Part shown: in pieces, positions 23,270 through 31,912 of the stretch
Layout: the number at the start of each line of letters is the position of its first letter
Position numbering within the stretch: position 1 is the first letter of the stretch
Assembly: GCA_002716125.1 (NCBI GenBank)
Contig: PAZH01000012.1
Span: forward strand, 15,083 to 48,183
DNA from: Rhodospirillaceae bacterium
GTDB taxonomy: Bacteria; Pseudomonadota; Alphaproteobacteria; UBA8366
DNA: 33,101 nucleotides
Direction: 5' to 3'
Notes under the pieces: generated by a model
Told to the model about the DNA's origin: nothing
The model's database searches: none
What the model saw: only the letters and a program-made list of their open reading frames with translations
Program-made: the position numbers and the translations under genes

Positions 23270-24916
23270 TTACATATTCGGGTAGTTCGGTCCGCCGCCG
23301 CCTTCCGGCGTAACCCAAACGATATTCTGGGTCGGATCCTTGATATCGCAGGTCTTACAATGCACGCAATTCTGCGAGTTGATCTGCAATTTTGGATTCG
23401 AGCCGTCATCGTCATAGAGGATTTCGTAGACCCCTGCAGGACAATACCGCTGCTCAGGGGCCGCAAATTCCGCCAGATTGACGTCAACCGGCACACTGTC
23501 GTCCTTCAACGTCAGGTGAATTGGCTGATCTTCTTCATGATTGGTCGCCGAGAAGGATACGTTCGTCAAACGGTCGAACGAAATGACGCCGTCCGCTTTT
23601 GGATACTCGATCGGCTGGAAGTCCTTCGCCTTTCCAGTCGCTTCGTGATCCGCGTGACCGTGTTTGAGGGTCCAAGGCGCTTTGCCCCGGAAGAGAATCT
23701 GGTCAATCCCGGCATAAAGCATCCCGCCATAAAGGCCCCACTTAAAGCCCGGACGGACGTTGCGGGCATCGCTCAATTCTTGATGCACCCAAGATTTCTG
23801 GAAGGCGTCGGCATATTCGACAAGTTCATCGGAACCGCGCTCGGCGGAGATCGCTTCGAATGCAGCTTCCGCCGCCAACATGCCCGACTTCATCGCAGTA
23901 TGACTGCCCTTGATTTTCGGCGTGTTCAAGGTGCCGGCCTCGCAGCCGACGAGCACGCCGCCCGGGAACGTCAATTTCGGCAGGCTTTGCAAGCCACCTT
24001 CGTTCAACGCCCGCGCGCCATAAGCGACCCGGCGGCCGCCTTCGAAATATGGCTTGATCTTCGGATGCATCTTGAAGCGCTGAAATTCCTCGTAAGGGCT
24101 GAGATAGGGATTCTCATAGTCCAACCCGACCACGAAACCGACGGCGACTTGATTGTTTTCCAAGTGATAGAGGAACGATCCACCATAGGTATCGGTCTGT
24201 AACGGCCAACCCGTCGTGTGAACAACAAGACCCTCTTGATGCTTCTCCGGCTCGATCTCCCACAATTCCTTGATACCGATTCCGTAGGTCTGTGGCTCGA
24301 CCCCTTCACGAAGATTGAATTTCTCCATGAGCTGTTTGCCGAGACTGCCGCGACAACCTTCCGCAAAGAAGGTGTATTTCGCATGCAGCTCCATACCGAC
24401 CTGGTAATTGGGTCCCTGCTCGCCTTCGCGGGTTACACCCATATCGCCGGTGGCAACGCCTTTCACCGAACCGTCGTCGTTGTACAGAACTTCCGATGCC
24501 GCAAAGCCCGGATAAATCTCCACGCCCATGGATTCGGCTTGCTCGCCCAACCAGCGACACAAGTTACCTAAACTGATGATATAGTTGCCGTGGTTTTTCA
24601 GAACGGGCGGCAACATAAATGTCGGCAGCGACAGACCGCCGCCCTCGCTTAAGATCAGAAACTTCTCGTCCTTCACAGGCGCGTTGAGCGGTGCTTCCTT
24701 TTCTTTCCAATCAGGAATGAGCTCATTGAGCGCTCGCGGATCCAAAACCGCGCCAGACAAGATATGCGCGCCGACCTCCGAACCTTTCTCCAAGATCGTG
24801 ACTTCAATGTCGCGGCCTGCTTCAGCAGCCAGTTGTTTCAGACGGATCGCCGCGGCCAGGCCGGAAGGGCCGGCGCCAACAATCACCACATCAACTTCCA
24901 TCGATTCGCGTTCCAT
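23270..24916 (-). CDS. Electron transfer flavoprotein-ubiquinone oxidoreductase
   Basis: This 548-residue peripheral membrane protein passes electrons from ETF (reduced by acyl-CoA dehydrogenases) to ubiquinone. The FAD motif [13 protein letters not shown] lies at 14-26. A central quinone-binding region is suggested by the YPGFAASEV and GIKELWEI segments. The C-terminal [4Fe-4S] ligands are Cys492 (RYCPAGVYE), Cys517, Cys520 and Cys523 (NCVHCKTC). The protein ends in the typical [15 protein letters not shown]. The ATG at 24916 has AGAGAGGT 7 bases upstream; Met6 is a possible alternative. It is divergent from the uracil-DNA glycosylase gene. The acyl-CoA dehydrogenase at 9.9-11.1 kb would feed it through ETF, whose genes are outside the window. 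Confidence 0.96.
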   Translation of the reverse strand: MERESMEVDVVIVGAGPSGLAAAIRLKQLAAEAGRDIEVTILEKGSEVGAHILSGAVLDPRALNELIPDWKEKEAPLNAPVKDEKFLILSEGGGLSLPTFMLPPVLKNHGNYIISLGNLCRWLGEQAESMGVEIYPGFAASEVLYNDDGSVKGVATGDMGVTREGEQGPNYQVGMELHAKYTFFAEGCRGSLGKQLMEKFNLREGVEPQTYGIGIKELWEIEPEKHQEGLVVHTTGWPLQTDTYGGSFLYHLENNQVAVGFVVGLDYENPYLSPYEEFQRFKMHPKIKPYFEGGRRVAYGARALNEGGLQSLPKLTFPGGVLVGCEAGTLNTPKIKGSHTAMKSGMLAAEAAFEAISAERGSDELVEYADAFQKSWVHQELSDARNVRPGFKWGLYGGMLYAGIDQILFRGKAPWTLKHGHADHEATGKAKDFQPIEYPKADGVISFDRLTNVSFSATNHEEDQPIHLTLKDDSVPVDVNLAEFAAPEQRYCPAGVYEILYDDDGSNPKLQINSQNCVHCKTCDIKDPTQNIVWVTPEGGGGPNYPNM

Positions 24917-25017
24917 CGCGACACCTCTCTACTTACGCAATCTCGAAACCTTGACGCGTTCTCTATCGTACCGCGCCGGAATTTGGTAGACACTTAGAGC
25001 AAAGGAGTTCTGACGCC

Positions 25018-25848
25018 ATGACGGAAGACCGCGAAGAGGCGCCGCCAATCTCCCCACTCGATGCCCTGCGGTGGCATATCGAGATGGGTGTCGACGAGTT
25101 AATCGACGATCAACCGATCGATCGCTACGCGACGGCCGCGATACCGCCCGCCGCGGTCACGGTGCCGAGCCCTTCTGCCAATTCGCAGCCCACCCGGCCG
25201 GCCGCCCCTGCATCTCCCGGACAGCCGCTCGCCCCTTCGGAAGGCGCGCGCGACGCGATCGCCATTGCACGCGATGCGAACAGCATAGAAGGCCTCAGGG
25301 AGCGGCTTGAGACATTCGAAGGTTGCGCGCTGAAGTTCACGGCAACAAATACCGTCTTCGCCGATGGCGATCCGGCGTCGGATGTTATGTTCATTGGCGA
25401 AGCGCCGGGCGTCGACGAAGACCGCCAGGGACTGCCTTTCGTCGGCGCCAGCGGACAGTTACTGAATCGCATGCTGTCGGCCCTCGGACGCGAGCGTACG
25501 TCGATCTATATTTCGAATATTCTGTTTTGGCGGCCGCCCGGCAACCGCAGCCCGACGGCGGCCGAAACCGCAGCCTGCCTCCCCTTCGTGCAACGACATA
25601 TCGAGCTCGCAAGACCGAAAGTCCTAGTGTTCCTCGGCGGCAGTTCAGCGAAAACCATGTTGGACCGAACCGAAGGGATTATGCGCCTGCGCGGAAAATG
25701 GTTCGACTACATGAGCGAGGGGCTGGACACGCCCATCCCGGCGATGCCGACCTTCCATCCCGCATTCCTGTTGCGCCAGTCGGCTCAAAAGAGAGAAGCA
25801 TGGCGCGACTTCCTGGCCATCCAGGAGAAGCTTGAGGAAATCGCTTAG
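25018..25848 (+). CDS. Uracil-DNA glycosylase, family 4-like (lacks two Fe-S cysteines)
   Basis: This 276-residue uracil-DNA glycosylase excises uracil from DNA in base-excision repair. A Pro/Ala-rich N-terminal tail of about 85 residues precedes the catalytic domain. Motif A is GEAPGVDED at 127-135, followed by PFVGASGQLLNRML, the RPPGNRSPT loop at 172-180, and motif B FHPAFLLR at 246-253. Family 4 enzymes hold a [4Fe-4S] cluster with four Cys; here only Cys103 and Cys187 remain. The first-pair partner is missing, and the cysteine before RPPGN is Trp171. I recall the same pattern in other alphaproteobacterial homologues, so it is probably ancestral to this subgroup. AAGGAG lies 12 bases before the ATG. 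It is divergent from ETF-QO and convergent with the caspase-like gene. Confidence 0.93.
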   Translation: MTEDREEAPPISPLDALRWHIEMGVDELIDDQPIDRYATAAIPPAAVTVPSPSANSQPTRPAAPASPGQPLAPSEGARDAIAIARDANSIEGLRERLETFEGCALKFTATNTVFADGDPASDVMFIGEAPGVDEDRQGLPFVGASGQLLNRMLSALGRERTSIYISNILFWRPPGNRSPTAAETAACLPFVQRHIELARPKVLVFLGGSSAKTMLDRTEGIMRLRGKWFDYMSEGLDTPIPAMPTFHPAFLLRQSAQKREAWRDFLAIQEKLEEIA

Positions 25849-25875
25849 GCGCCAGGATAGCGCTTTGCCACGTGA

Positions 25876-27888
25876 CTACTTCAATGTGTTTTTGGCTTGG
25901 GCCGGAAACGTGACGGACCTCAACTCGTATCGCTCCGAAGAACCTGCGTCGGTGTTCTTGAGGCTCGCATACTGTTCTGCCGGTTGCTGTTTTCCCGACC
26001 ATTCCCGGACGGATTTTACGACCAAACCCGATTTCGGGTGGTACCATTGGCGCTGCTCGAACACGCGACCAAGCGAACTACGCGCCATCGTTCTAATGAC
26101 GAAAGTGTCTAATCTACGATTGACCACGGTGATAGCTTCGGCACCTTCCACAACAAGGTCAAACGACCACTCATCGACATACGGAACGTCGAAAGCGGTC
26201 GGCGGCGCGTATTCCTCAAGATCAAACTTGGTTCCGTTCCCCACCTTTAAAGGAAATAACCCCAACAAGGCAGCGTGCGCGGTCTTGGAAACCTTGAGTG
26301 AAGGCTTGCTGCAGCCATCGGCAAATATCTTTCCATCGTTGACGGTTGTAAAAACGCGCTCCCCACTCTGAAAGATGCCTGCCGTAAGTTTGAAATGGTT
26401 ACCCGCTTTCGTGAGAATTTCGGCTTCATTTCTGGCAGCATCGATTACTTGGAATTGTTGAGTATCGTATTCCACGCGTGTCCCTTTGGGGACCAAGACG
26501 AATTCGGCGGCGGGCAACTCGATTGAAATCGGCAACGCCTTCTCCGCCGGCGTCGTTTCCGCCGAGCGGTTGGGCATTCCGGCAGCTAATTGGCGACGTT
26601 GTCGCTCGGCTTCCGATCGCCGTTCCGCCGCCGCCAGGCGAGTCCGCTCAGCGGCCAGTCGTTCACGCTCTGCTTTTAGACGAGCCTCCAGTTCGCGATT
26701 GCGCCTTTCAGCCTCCGAGGCAAGGCGTCTTCTTTCTTCTTCAAGGCGTTCTTTTTCAGCCTGGAGATTTTTTCTTTCATTTTCCATCAGCGCTTGGCTT
26801 CGCTGAATCGACGCAATTTTAACTTCGGCCAAAGCCGAAAACGTTTCACCAGGGTATTGGGCGAGGTAGGCTTGATAAGCGGCTGCGTCACCGCTTTCCT
26901 TTATCGATTCCCAAAACACCGTTTCCTGTTGAAGTTTGGCCGCTTCGGCCATGGCGCTCGGATTGGACAGATTGGTCGGCGGCGTTCCAGGTTTCGTGTT
27001 CGGACTTCGCGTGGGCAATCCGAACACGAAATCGCCTCGATCCCATCCTTTGTCGCGAAGCTTTCCATATCGGGGCGTTTGCTTGGATTGCGTCAGGTTG
27101 GTGGCCCTGTCGGTTAGAAAGAGGCCAACTTCGCTTGCCGTCAAATAACCGTCTCCGTTTGCATCAGCATTCTCTTCGCCCTTAAGAGCCCGGATAAAGA
27201 GCTCCCGAAACCCACCATCATCCGAGACTGTCTGCCCCGCATCTCCGGACGTGAGGAATTGGCGCACCGGCAGTGTGGTCGCACGAGTCACGGCGGCAGG
27301 TGGCAAAGCACGCGCTGAATCGAACACTGTGCCGGAGAAACATGAATCGAATACCGCAAAAGCGTGTTTTGATTGTGCTAAACGGACGTATTCACCCATT
27401 CGCCGAAGCGAAAGCGCTTTGACACGAAATCTGCCGCCAGCCTCCGGTCTCGGCGCATCGGCCGGAATAAGGAATCCTTCGTCATTCTCCGTATGGCCAT
27501 GACCGGCAAACCATGCGAAGAGCCGTGCATTCGGGTCTTCGCCCCGAAGCAAGAAGAAATCCTCAAGCGCGCGGTCGAGCTCTCTAGCTTTCAGGTTTAA
27601 CTTTAAGTCAACGCTGAAGCCGCGTTCTTTTAACAAATCTGCGATTAAAGTCGCGTCTTTTACGGCATTTGAAAGATGAGGCCACCCGTTCTCGTAAGCA
27701 TCGATCCCAATGACGAGCGCGTAAGACGCACCGAAGAGCTCGACCTCTTCAATTACGGCCGCGTCTTTATCCGCATTCTCGCGGAGGGAAACCGAGAAGC
27801 CGCGCGTTTCTGCGGCGACCCCGCTGAAGGTAACGACCGTCATCAAAAAGGAGACAGCAGCAACCGAAACGCTTCCTACAGTCCTCAA
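25876..27888 (-). CDS. Exported caspase-like (peptidase C14) protein with EF-hand loop and coiled coil
   Basis: This approximately 670-residue protein begins with a signal peptide (RTVGSVSVAAVSFLMTVV, cleavage after GVAA). The caspase-fold domain covers about 50-290, with the dyad His130 (FAGHGH) and Cys183 (FDSCFSG). An EF-hand loop DANGDGYLTASE at 242-253 has Asp, Asn, Asp, Tyr, Thr and Glu at positions 1, 3, 5, 7, 9 and 12, so calcium may bind. YGKLRDKGWDRGDFVFGLP follows. A 75-residue highly charged coiled coil (about 360-435) precedes a roughly 200-residue C-terminal domain with no recognised family. The TTG at 27888 is preferred because AGAGGAGG lies 8 bases upstream; an in-frame GTG at 27912 lies upstream of that site. 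Base use in the coiled coil and tail is more A/T-rich than neighbours, and its place between UDG and Slt genes may mark an insertion. Confidence 0.88.
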   Translation of the reverse strand: MRTVGSVSVAAVSFLMTVVTFSGVAAETRGFSVSLRENADKDAAVIEEVELFGASYALVIGIDAYENGWPHLSNAVKDATLIADLLKERGFSVDLKLNLKARELDRALEDFFLLRGEDPNARLFAWFAGHGHTENDEGFLIPADAPRPEAGGRFRVKALSLRRMGEYVRLAQSKHAFAVFDSCFSGTVFDSARALPPAAVTRATTLPVRQFLTSGDAGQTVSDDGGFRELFIRALKGEENADANGDGYLTASEVGLFLTDRATNLTQSKQTPRYGKLRDKGWDRGDFVFGLPTRSPNTKPGTPPTNLSNPSAMAEAAKLQQETVFWESIKESGDAAAYQAYLAQYPGETFSALAEVKIASIQRSQALMENERKNLQAEKERLEEERRRLASEAERRNRELEARLKAERERLAAERTRLAAAERRSEAERQRRQLAAGMPNRSAETTPAEKALPISIELPAAEFVLVPKGTRVEYDTQQFQVIDAARNEAEILTKAGNHFKLTAGIFQSGERVFTTVNDGKIFADGCSKPSLKVSKTAHAALLGLFPLKVGNGTKFDLEEYAPPTAFDVPYVDEWSFDLVVEGAEAITVVNRRLDTFVIRTMARSSLGRVFEQRQWYHPKSGLVVKSVREWSGKQQPAEQYASLKNTDAGSSERYELRSVTFPAQAKNTLK

Positions 27889-27961
27889 GCCTCGTTCCTC
27901 CTCTCGATGCACAAAGAGTTACAATGGGTCGTACCGCGACGTCTCCACATTATCCCGCACT

Positions 27962-28002
27962 AAGAATTTCGCGGCAACGATGTCCGTTACGCCGCGATTC
28001 TT
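27962..28002. promoter_or_regulatory. Long imperfect hairpin between caspase-like and lytic transglycosylase genes
   Basis: AAGAAT-(TT)-CGCGGC-AACG is followed by the 5-base loop ATGTC and then CGTT-(AC)-GCCGCG-ATTCTT. This makes 16 base pairs broken only by two 2-base bulges, in the gap between two divergent genes. It lacks a T-run on either side, so it is not a standard terminator. It could be an operator, a leader structure or a REP-like element. I found no second copy in the window, but I could not search exhaustively. Confidence 0.45.
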
Positions 28003-28080
28003 GCTTAACTTTCCGATCTCTAGTACCACTACTATTCATGCGCGTTATTGAATTCCGCTTGTAATGGGGCAATCAAACTC

Positions 28081-29898
28081 GTGATTTCTATCGCCATCCG
28101 GCGGACACTCGCTTTGACTGCGATTGTCTGCGGTACCGTATGCGTTGGCGTCCCCGCGAGCGCGCAGGATACTGCCGCCATTCCCATCGGACGCGACGCG
28201 GACCCACAAGCGTCCCTGCCGACGATCATACCGGCACAAGATGCTGCGCTTTACCGGCGTATTTTCGAACTGCAACAGGACGGTAAGTGGCGGCAGGCGG
28301 ATAAGCTGATCAAACAAATCGGCGACCGGCTGTTGATGGGCCATGTCCTGTATCAGCGTTACATGCACCCGACGAAATACCGTTCGCGTTACGTTGAGTT
28401 GAAAGCGTGGTTAAAAGAATACGCGGATCATCCGGGCGCACGCCGGACTTACGCCCTCGCCATGCGGCGAAAACCGCACAACTGGCGCGCGCCCCAGCGT
28501 CCGCTTGGCGTCTCTTTCGGCCCTCTACCTTCCCCCGTCCAAGAGAATGCGGAAACCGGCCGGACCGGCAAGAAGAAGTATGGGACGAGAGCGCAACGCC
28601 GGCATGCTCGCTACGTCACCCGCCAAGTCAAATCGCTGGTGCGGCGTGGCCGGCCGACCCGAGCTTTGGAACGACTCCAGCAACGCGATATCAAACGGCG
28701 CTTCCATGCGGTCGGCTACGACCGGGCACTCGCCATTGTCGCGCGCGGCTATTATCACGCAGAGCTGGACGAGAAGGCTTTGCGGACCGCCGCCCCCGCC
28801 ATAAAGAGATCGGGGGCCAAGGCGCCGATGGCGCTCTGGTGGTCCGGGCTCGCGGCCTGGCGTTCGGGGGATTACGCGCGATCCGCACAGAATTTCGAAA
28901 TGCTCTCCGCCGCGGCGTTGGAAGACGACTGGATCGAGTCGGCGGCCGCTTTTTGGGCGGCACGCGCTTATCTCGCCGCTCGGCAACCAGCACGCGTCAA
29001 TCCCTTGCTGGCGAAAGCCGCGCAGAAACCGCGAACATTCTACGGTTTACTGGCGGCGAGAGCGCTTGGCGAAATTCCGGTCTTTGAATGGGAATTGCCG
29101 AAGCTGGGCACAGTTGAAATGAGCTTGTTGTCGCAGGCTCCCGCGGCGAAACGGGCACTGGCACTGATTCAAGTCGGCGAGACCACGCGCGCCGAATCAG
29201 AACTCAAGAGATTTACCGGCAGCCTGTCGCCGGAATTGGCGCGGATCCTCCTCGGCCTGACCGCGAAAGCCAATCTGCCGGCACTCGCCTATCGCCTTGG
29301 GCGGCTGCTAGAACGTAAGAGTGGCTATCACTACGACGCCGCTCTCTACCCCATGCCCGATTGGGTGCCGAAAGACGGTTACAAGGTCGACCGCGCGATG
29401 ATTTTTGCGCTGATCCGACAAGAATCCGGTTTTAAGCCGAAGGCCAAAAGCAAGGCCGGCGCACGGGGTTTGATGCAGCTCATGCCACGAACGGCTGGCT
29501 TCATGGCCGGCAAGCGCTTCCGCGGGCACCGGCGTCACGCCCTGTTCAATCCCGAATACAATATCGAGCTGGGCCAATCCTACGTGCAGCATCTGTTGGC
29601 GTTTCCGGGGATTGAAGGAAACCTGTTCTACACAACGGTCGCTTACAATGGCGGCCCCGGCAATTTGAACAAATGGCGCCGCACATCGGAATATCAGGAC
29701 GATCCGTTGCTCTTTATCGAAAGCGTACCGTCCAGGGAGACTCGTGCCTTTGTCGAGCGTGTCCTGACCAATCTCTGGATTTACCGCTATCGTCTCGGTC
29801 AGCCGACACCGTCACTCGATGCCATCGCCGCCGGCACCTGGCCGCGCTATAACCGCCTCGACCCCAATTCGAAGAAGGTCGCAGTCCGTGCCAATTGA
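28081..29898 (+). CDS. Soluble lytic murein transglycosylase (Slt-like)
   Basis: This approximately 605-residue periplasmic enzyme cleaves peptidoglycan between MurNAc and GlcNAc, forming anhydro-muramyl ends. A signal peptide (IRRTLALTAIVCGTVCVGVPASA) is followed by a long alpha-helical superhelical region, as in E. coli Slt70, and a C-terminal goose-lysozyme-like domain. The catalytic Glu448 lies in IRQESGF, followed by AKSKAGARGLMQLMP, with AYNGGPGNL near residue 521. The start is uncertain: GTG at 28081 gives a compact signal peptide and has GGGG about 11 bases upstream, while TTG at 28048 would add 11 residues. Its 3' end overlaps moaB by 11 bases, so these two are co-translated. The 5' gap contains a long hairpin. 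Confidence 0.93.
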   Translation: MISIAIRRTLALTAIVCGTVCVGVPASAQDTAAIPIGRDADPQASLPTIIPAQDAALYRRIFELQQDGKWRQADKLIKQIGDRLLMGHVLYQRYMHPTKYRSRYVELKAWLKEYADHPGARRTYALAMRRKPHNWRAPQRPLGVSFGPLPSPVQENAETGRTGKKKYGTRAQRRHARYVTRQVKSLVRRGRPTRALERLQQRDIKRRFHAVGYDRALAIVARGYYHAELDEKALRTAAPAIKRSGAKAPMALWWSGLAAWRSGDYARSAQNFEMLSAAALEDDWIESAAAFWAARAYLAARQPARVNPLLAKAAQKPRTFYGLLAARALGEIPVFEWELPKLGTVEMSLLSQAPAAKRALALIQVGETTRAESELKRFTGSLSPELARILLGLTAKANLPALAYRLGRLLERKSGYHYDAALYPMPDWVPKDGYKVDRAMIFALIRQESGFKPKAKSKAGARGLMQLMPRTAGFMAGKRFRGHRRHALFNPEYNIELGQSYVQHLLAFPGIEGNLFYTTVAYNGGPGNLNKWRRTSEYQDDPLLFIESVPSRETRAFVERVLTNLWIYRYRLGQPTPSLDAIAAGTWPRYNRLDPNSKKVAVRAN

Positions 29899-30415
29899 CG
29901 AAAAACTGCCTTTCCTGCCGGTCCATATCGCTGTGATGACCGTATCTGACACGCGGACGGAGGCCGACGACCGTTCGGGCGATACGCTGGTGGAGCGACT
30001 TAAAGCCGATGGCCACATCCTGGCGGCGCGGACGATCGTTAAAGACGATTCAGATGCGATTGAGGCGCAACTGAATACATGGGTCGAGAACCCGGACATC
30101 GATGCGGTGATCTCGACCGGCGGCACCGGCGTGACCGGCCGCGACGTCACACCCGAAGCCTTCGCACGGGTCTGCGAGAAGGATATCCCGGGCTTCGGCG
30201 AATTGTTCCGATGGATCAGTTTCCAGAAGATCGGCACATCAACGATCCAGAGCCGCGCTGTCGCAGGCGTCGCGAAGGGTACGTATCTATTCGCCCTGCC
30301 GGGTTCGACCGGGGCTTGTAAGGACGGCTGGGACGAAATCTTACACCACCAATTGGACAGCCGATTTCGACCCTGCAATTTCGTCGAGTTGATGCCCCGC
30401 CTGCAGGAAAAATAG
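29888..30415 (+). CDS. moaB: Molybdenum cofactor biosynthesis protein MoaB
   Basis: This 175-residue protein of the MoaB/MogA family is involved in the adenylation stage of molybdopterin maturation. Typical features are VHIAVMTVSDTRT near 14-26, DRSGDTLVERL, the glycine-rich STGGTGVTGRDVTPEA near 77-92, and LFALPGSTGACKDGWDEIL near 138-156. The GTG at 29888 is chosen because AAGAAGG lies 9 bases upstream; the frame continues back inside the transglycosylase gene but is not family-like there. The start overlaps the end of the slt-like gene by 11 bases, so coupling is likely. It converges with the PEP-mutase-like gene. Confidence 0.95.
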   Translation: MPIDEKLPFLPVHIAVMTVSDTRTEADDRSGDTLVERLKADGHILAARTIVKDDSDAIEAQLNTWVENPDIDAVISTGGTGVTGRDVTPEAFARVCEKDIPGFGELFRWISFQKIGTSTIQSRAVAGVAKGTYLFALPGSTGACKDGWDEILHHQLDSRFRPCNFVELMPRLQEK

Positions 30416-30433
30416 CAACATGGCCGTTACCCG

Positions 30434-31255
30434 CTATTTCATGAATCCGGCCAGGTCCGGCGAAGGCAAACCCGTTTTGACAAATCCGAATGTGCCTTGG
30501 TCGCGGGCTTCCGTCGCCGCATCGACAACCGCTTGCATGGCGCTTCGATAGATCGCCGTCGCCAAACTGATACGCCGGACGCCGGACGCTTGCAGTGACG
30601 CGACATCGAAGGACCGGCCCGGAATACCCACCATGAAATTGAACGGTTTGGAAAGCGCGCTGCAAACGGTCTTCACCGCCTCTAGGTCGGGAAGTCCGGG
30701 TGCCATAAGAAACTTTGCGCCCGCGTCTTCGTACGCTTTCAATCGGCGGATTGTATCGTCCAGATCCGTATTCCCCCGCAAGAAGTTTTCACACCGCCCC
30801 GTCAGATGAAACGCGAACCCAAGCGCGTCGGCGTCCGCTACCGCGGCCTCGATACGGGCAACCGCCGCATCAAATGGATAGATCGGGTTGTCCTTGTCTT
30901 TCGTCGCATCCTCGATGGTGCACCCGACCAACCCCGCTTCCACGGCGAGGCGAATGGTCTCCGCAACATATTCCGGTTCATCGCCGAAACCGTTCTCGAA
31001 GTCAGCGGAAACTGGCAAATCGGTCGCGCCGACAACCGTTGCTGCATGGGCCAGCGCCTCGTCACGGGAGATGCGGCCGTCGCGCCGGCCAATCGTGCCC
31101 GCAAATCCGCCGCTCGATGTTGCGAGCGCCTTGTAGCCGAGGCCTGATAGGATACGCGCGGAACCCGCGTCAAAGACATTGCCGATGATGAACGACTCTG
31201 GTCCTTCGTGAAGCTGGCGGAAGATTTCGGCTTTTTCGGATTGGCTGACACTCAT
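30434..31255 (-). CDS. Isocitrate lyase/PEP mutase family protein
   Basis: This 273-residue TIM-barrel enzyme belongs to the isocitrate lyase/phosphoenolpyruvate mutase superfamily, which makes or breaks C-C or P-C bonds next to a carboxylate. The family start IGNVFDAGSARIL is at 24-36. Mg-binding residues are visible as Asp85 in SADFENG and Glu115-Asp116 in CTIEDAT, and TGRCENFLRG at 152-161 has Arg154 and Glu156 as in related lyases. The KKCGH signature of true isocitrate and methylisocitrate lyases is absent, so it is of the oxaloacetate-hydrolase/decarboxylase-like subgroup with unknown substrate. The ATG at 31255 has GAGGAG 7 bases upstream. It is in the same direction as, and 76 bases downstream of, the transferase pair. 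Confidence 0.92.
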   Translation of the reverse strand: MSVSQSEKAEIFRQLHEGPESFIIGNVFDAGSARILSGLGYKALATSSGGFAGTIGRRDGRISRDEALAHAATVVGATDLPVSADFENGFGDEPEYVAETIRLAVEAGLVGCTIEDATKDKDNPIYPFDAAVARIEAAVADADALGFAFHLTGRCENFLRGNTDLDDTIRRLKAYEDAGAKFLMAPGLPDLEAVKTVCSALSKPFNFMVGIPGRSFDVASLQASGVRRISLATAIYRSAMQAVVDAATEARDQGTFGFVKTGLPSPDLAGFMK

Positions 31256-31330
31256 GACGATACTCCTCAAATGAAGACGCGCTTGATGGCCCGCCCGAGC
31301 ATGATCTGTCGAGGACCAATCGCGAACCTT

Positions 31331-31912
31331 TTAAGGGGCCACTGCACCGAACCAGCGATCATAAGCCTCACCGTTGTCGACATCGCATTTCGTCGCCGCA
31401 AATGACGGCGGTCGTACCAAATTGCCAATGCAATCGGCCAATGCGTGTTCGGTCGACCACCGTACGCCTTTGAACAAGTCTGGTGCGACGCGACTGTTAG
31501 CAAGGCCGACAAGCCAGAAGCCACCGTCCTCCGCCGGCCCAAAAACAACGTCGGACCGTCCCAAACCACGAAAGGCATGGCGAATATCGCTTCGAGACAC
31601 ACCGGGAATATCCGATCCGATCAGTACGGTTGAGCCTTGCGGCAGAGCGCGAAGCGCCGTTTCCATGCGCACACCAAGGTCGCCGCGCGCTTGCAAACGC
31701 CGCGGCAGGTTACGGGGCCAGCGACCGGCCCCCCGGTCCAAGAAAAGCCAGCATTGCCATCGGGGATCGCGCCCGAGCATTCTGAGCGTCGCAGCGAGGT
31801 TGCGACGGTAAAAACGCAAAGCTTCCGTTGTTCCGATATCGGCCGCAAGACGCCGTTTGACCCGGCCAAGTCGGGGCGGCTTCGCGAATATGATGAGGTG
31901 ACGACGCCTCAT
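31331..31912 (-). CDS. TIGR04282-type nucleotidyl/glycosyltransferase-like protein (DUF2064)
   Basis: This 193-residue GT-A-like protein of the DUF2064/TIGR04282 family was once named transferase 1, rSAM/selenodomain-associated, and is now linked to arsenosugar biosynthesis. The N-terminal IFAKPPRLGRVKRRLA (8-23) is like the nucleotide-binding start of CofC-type transferases. The motif GSDIPGVSRSDI is near 118-129, and GPAEDGGFWLVGL near 144-156 is characteristic of the family. Its ATG overlaps the stop of the upstream GT2 gene as ATGA (31909-31912), so they form a coupled pair. No arsS or arsM gene is in the window. Function by family association only; the sugar or nucleotide handled is unknown. 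Confidence 0.9.
   Translation of the reverse strand: MRRRHLIIFAKPPRLGRVKRRLAADIGTTEALRFYRRNLAATLRMLGRDPRWQCWLFLDRGAGRWPRNLPRRLQARGDLGVRMETALRALPQGSTVLIGSDIPGVSRSDIRHAFRGLGRSDVVFGPAEDGGFWLVGLANSRVAPDLFKGVRWSTEHALADCIGNLVRPPSFAATKCDVDNGEAYDRWFGAVAP

Noticed and set aside
30410..30439. Inverted repeat AAATAGC...GCTATTT between convergent moaB and the PEP-mutase-like gene, as a bidirectional terminator
   Set aside because: The arms are simply the two AAA-TAG gene ends, the stem is AT-rich with a 16-base loop, and no T-run follows.
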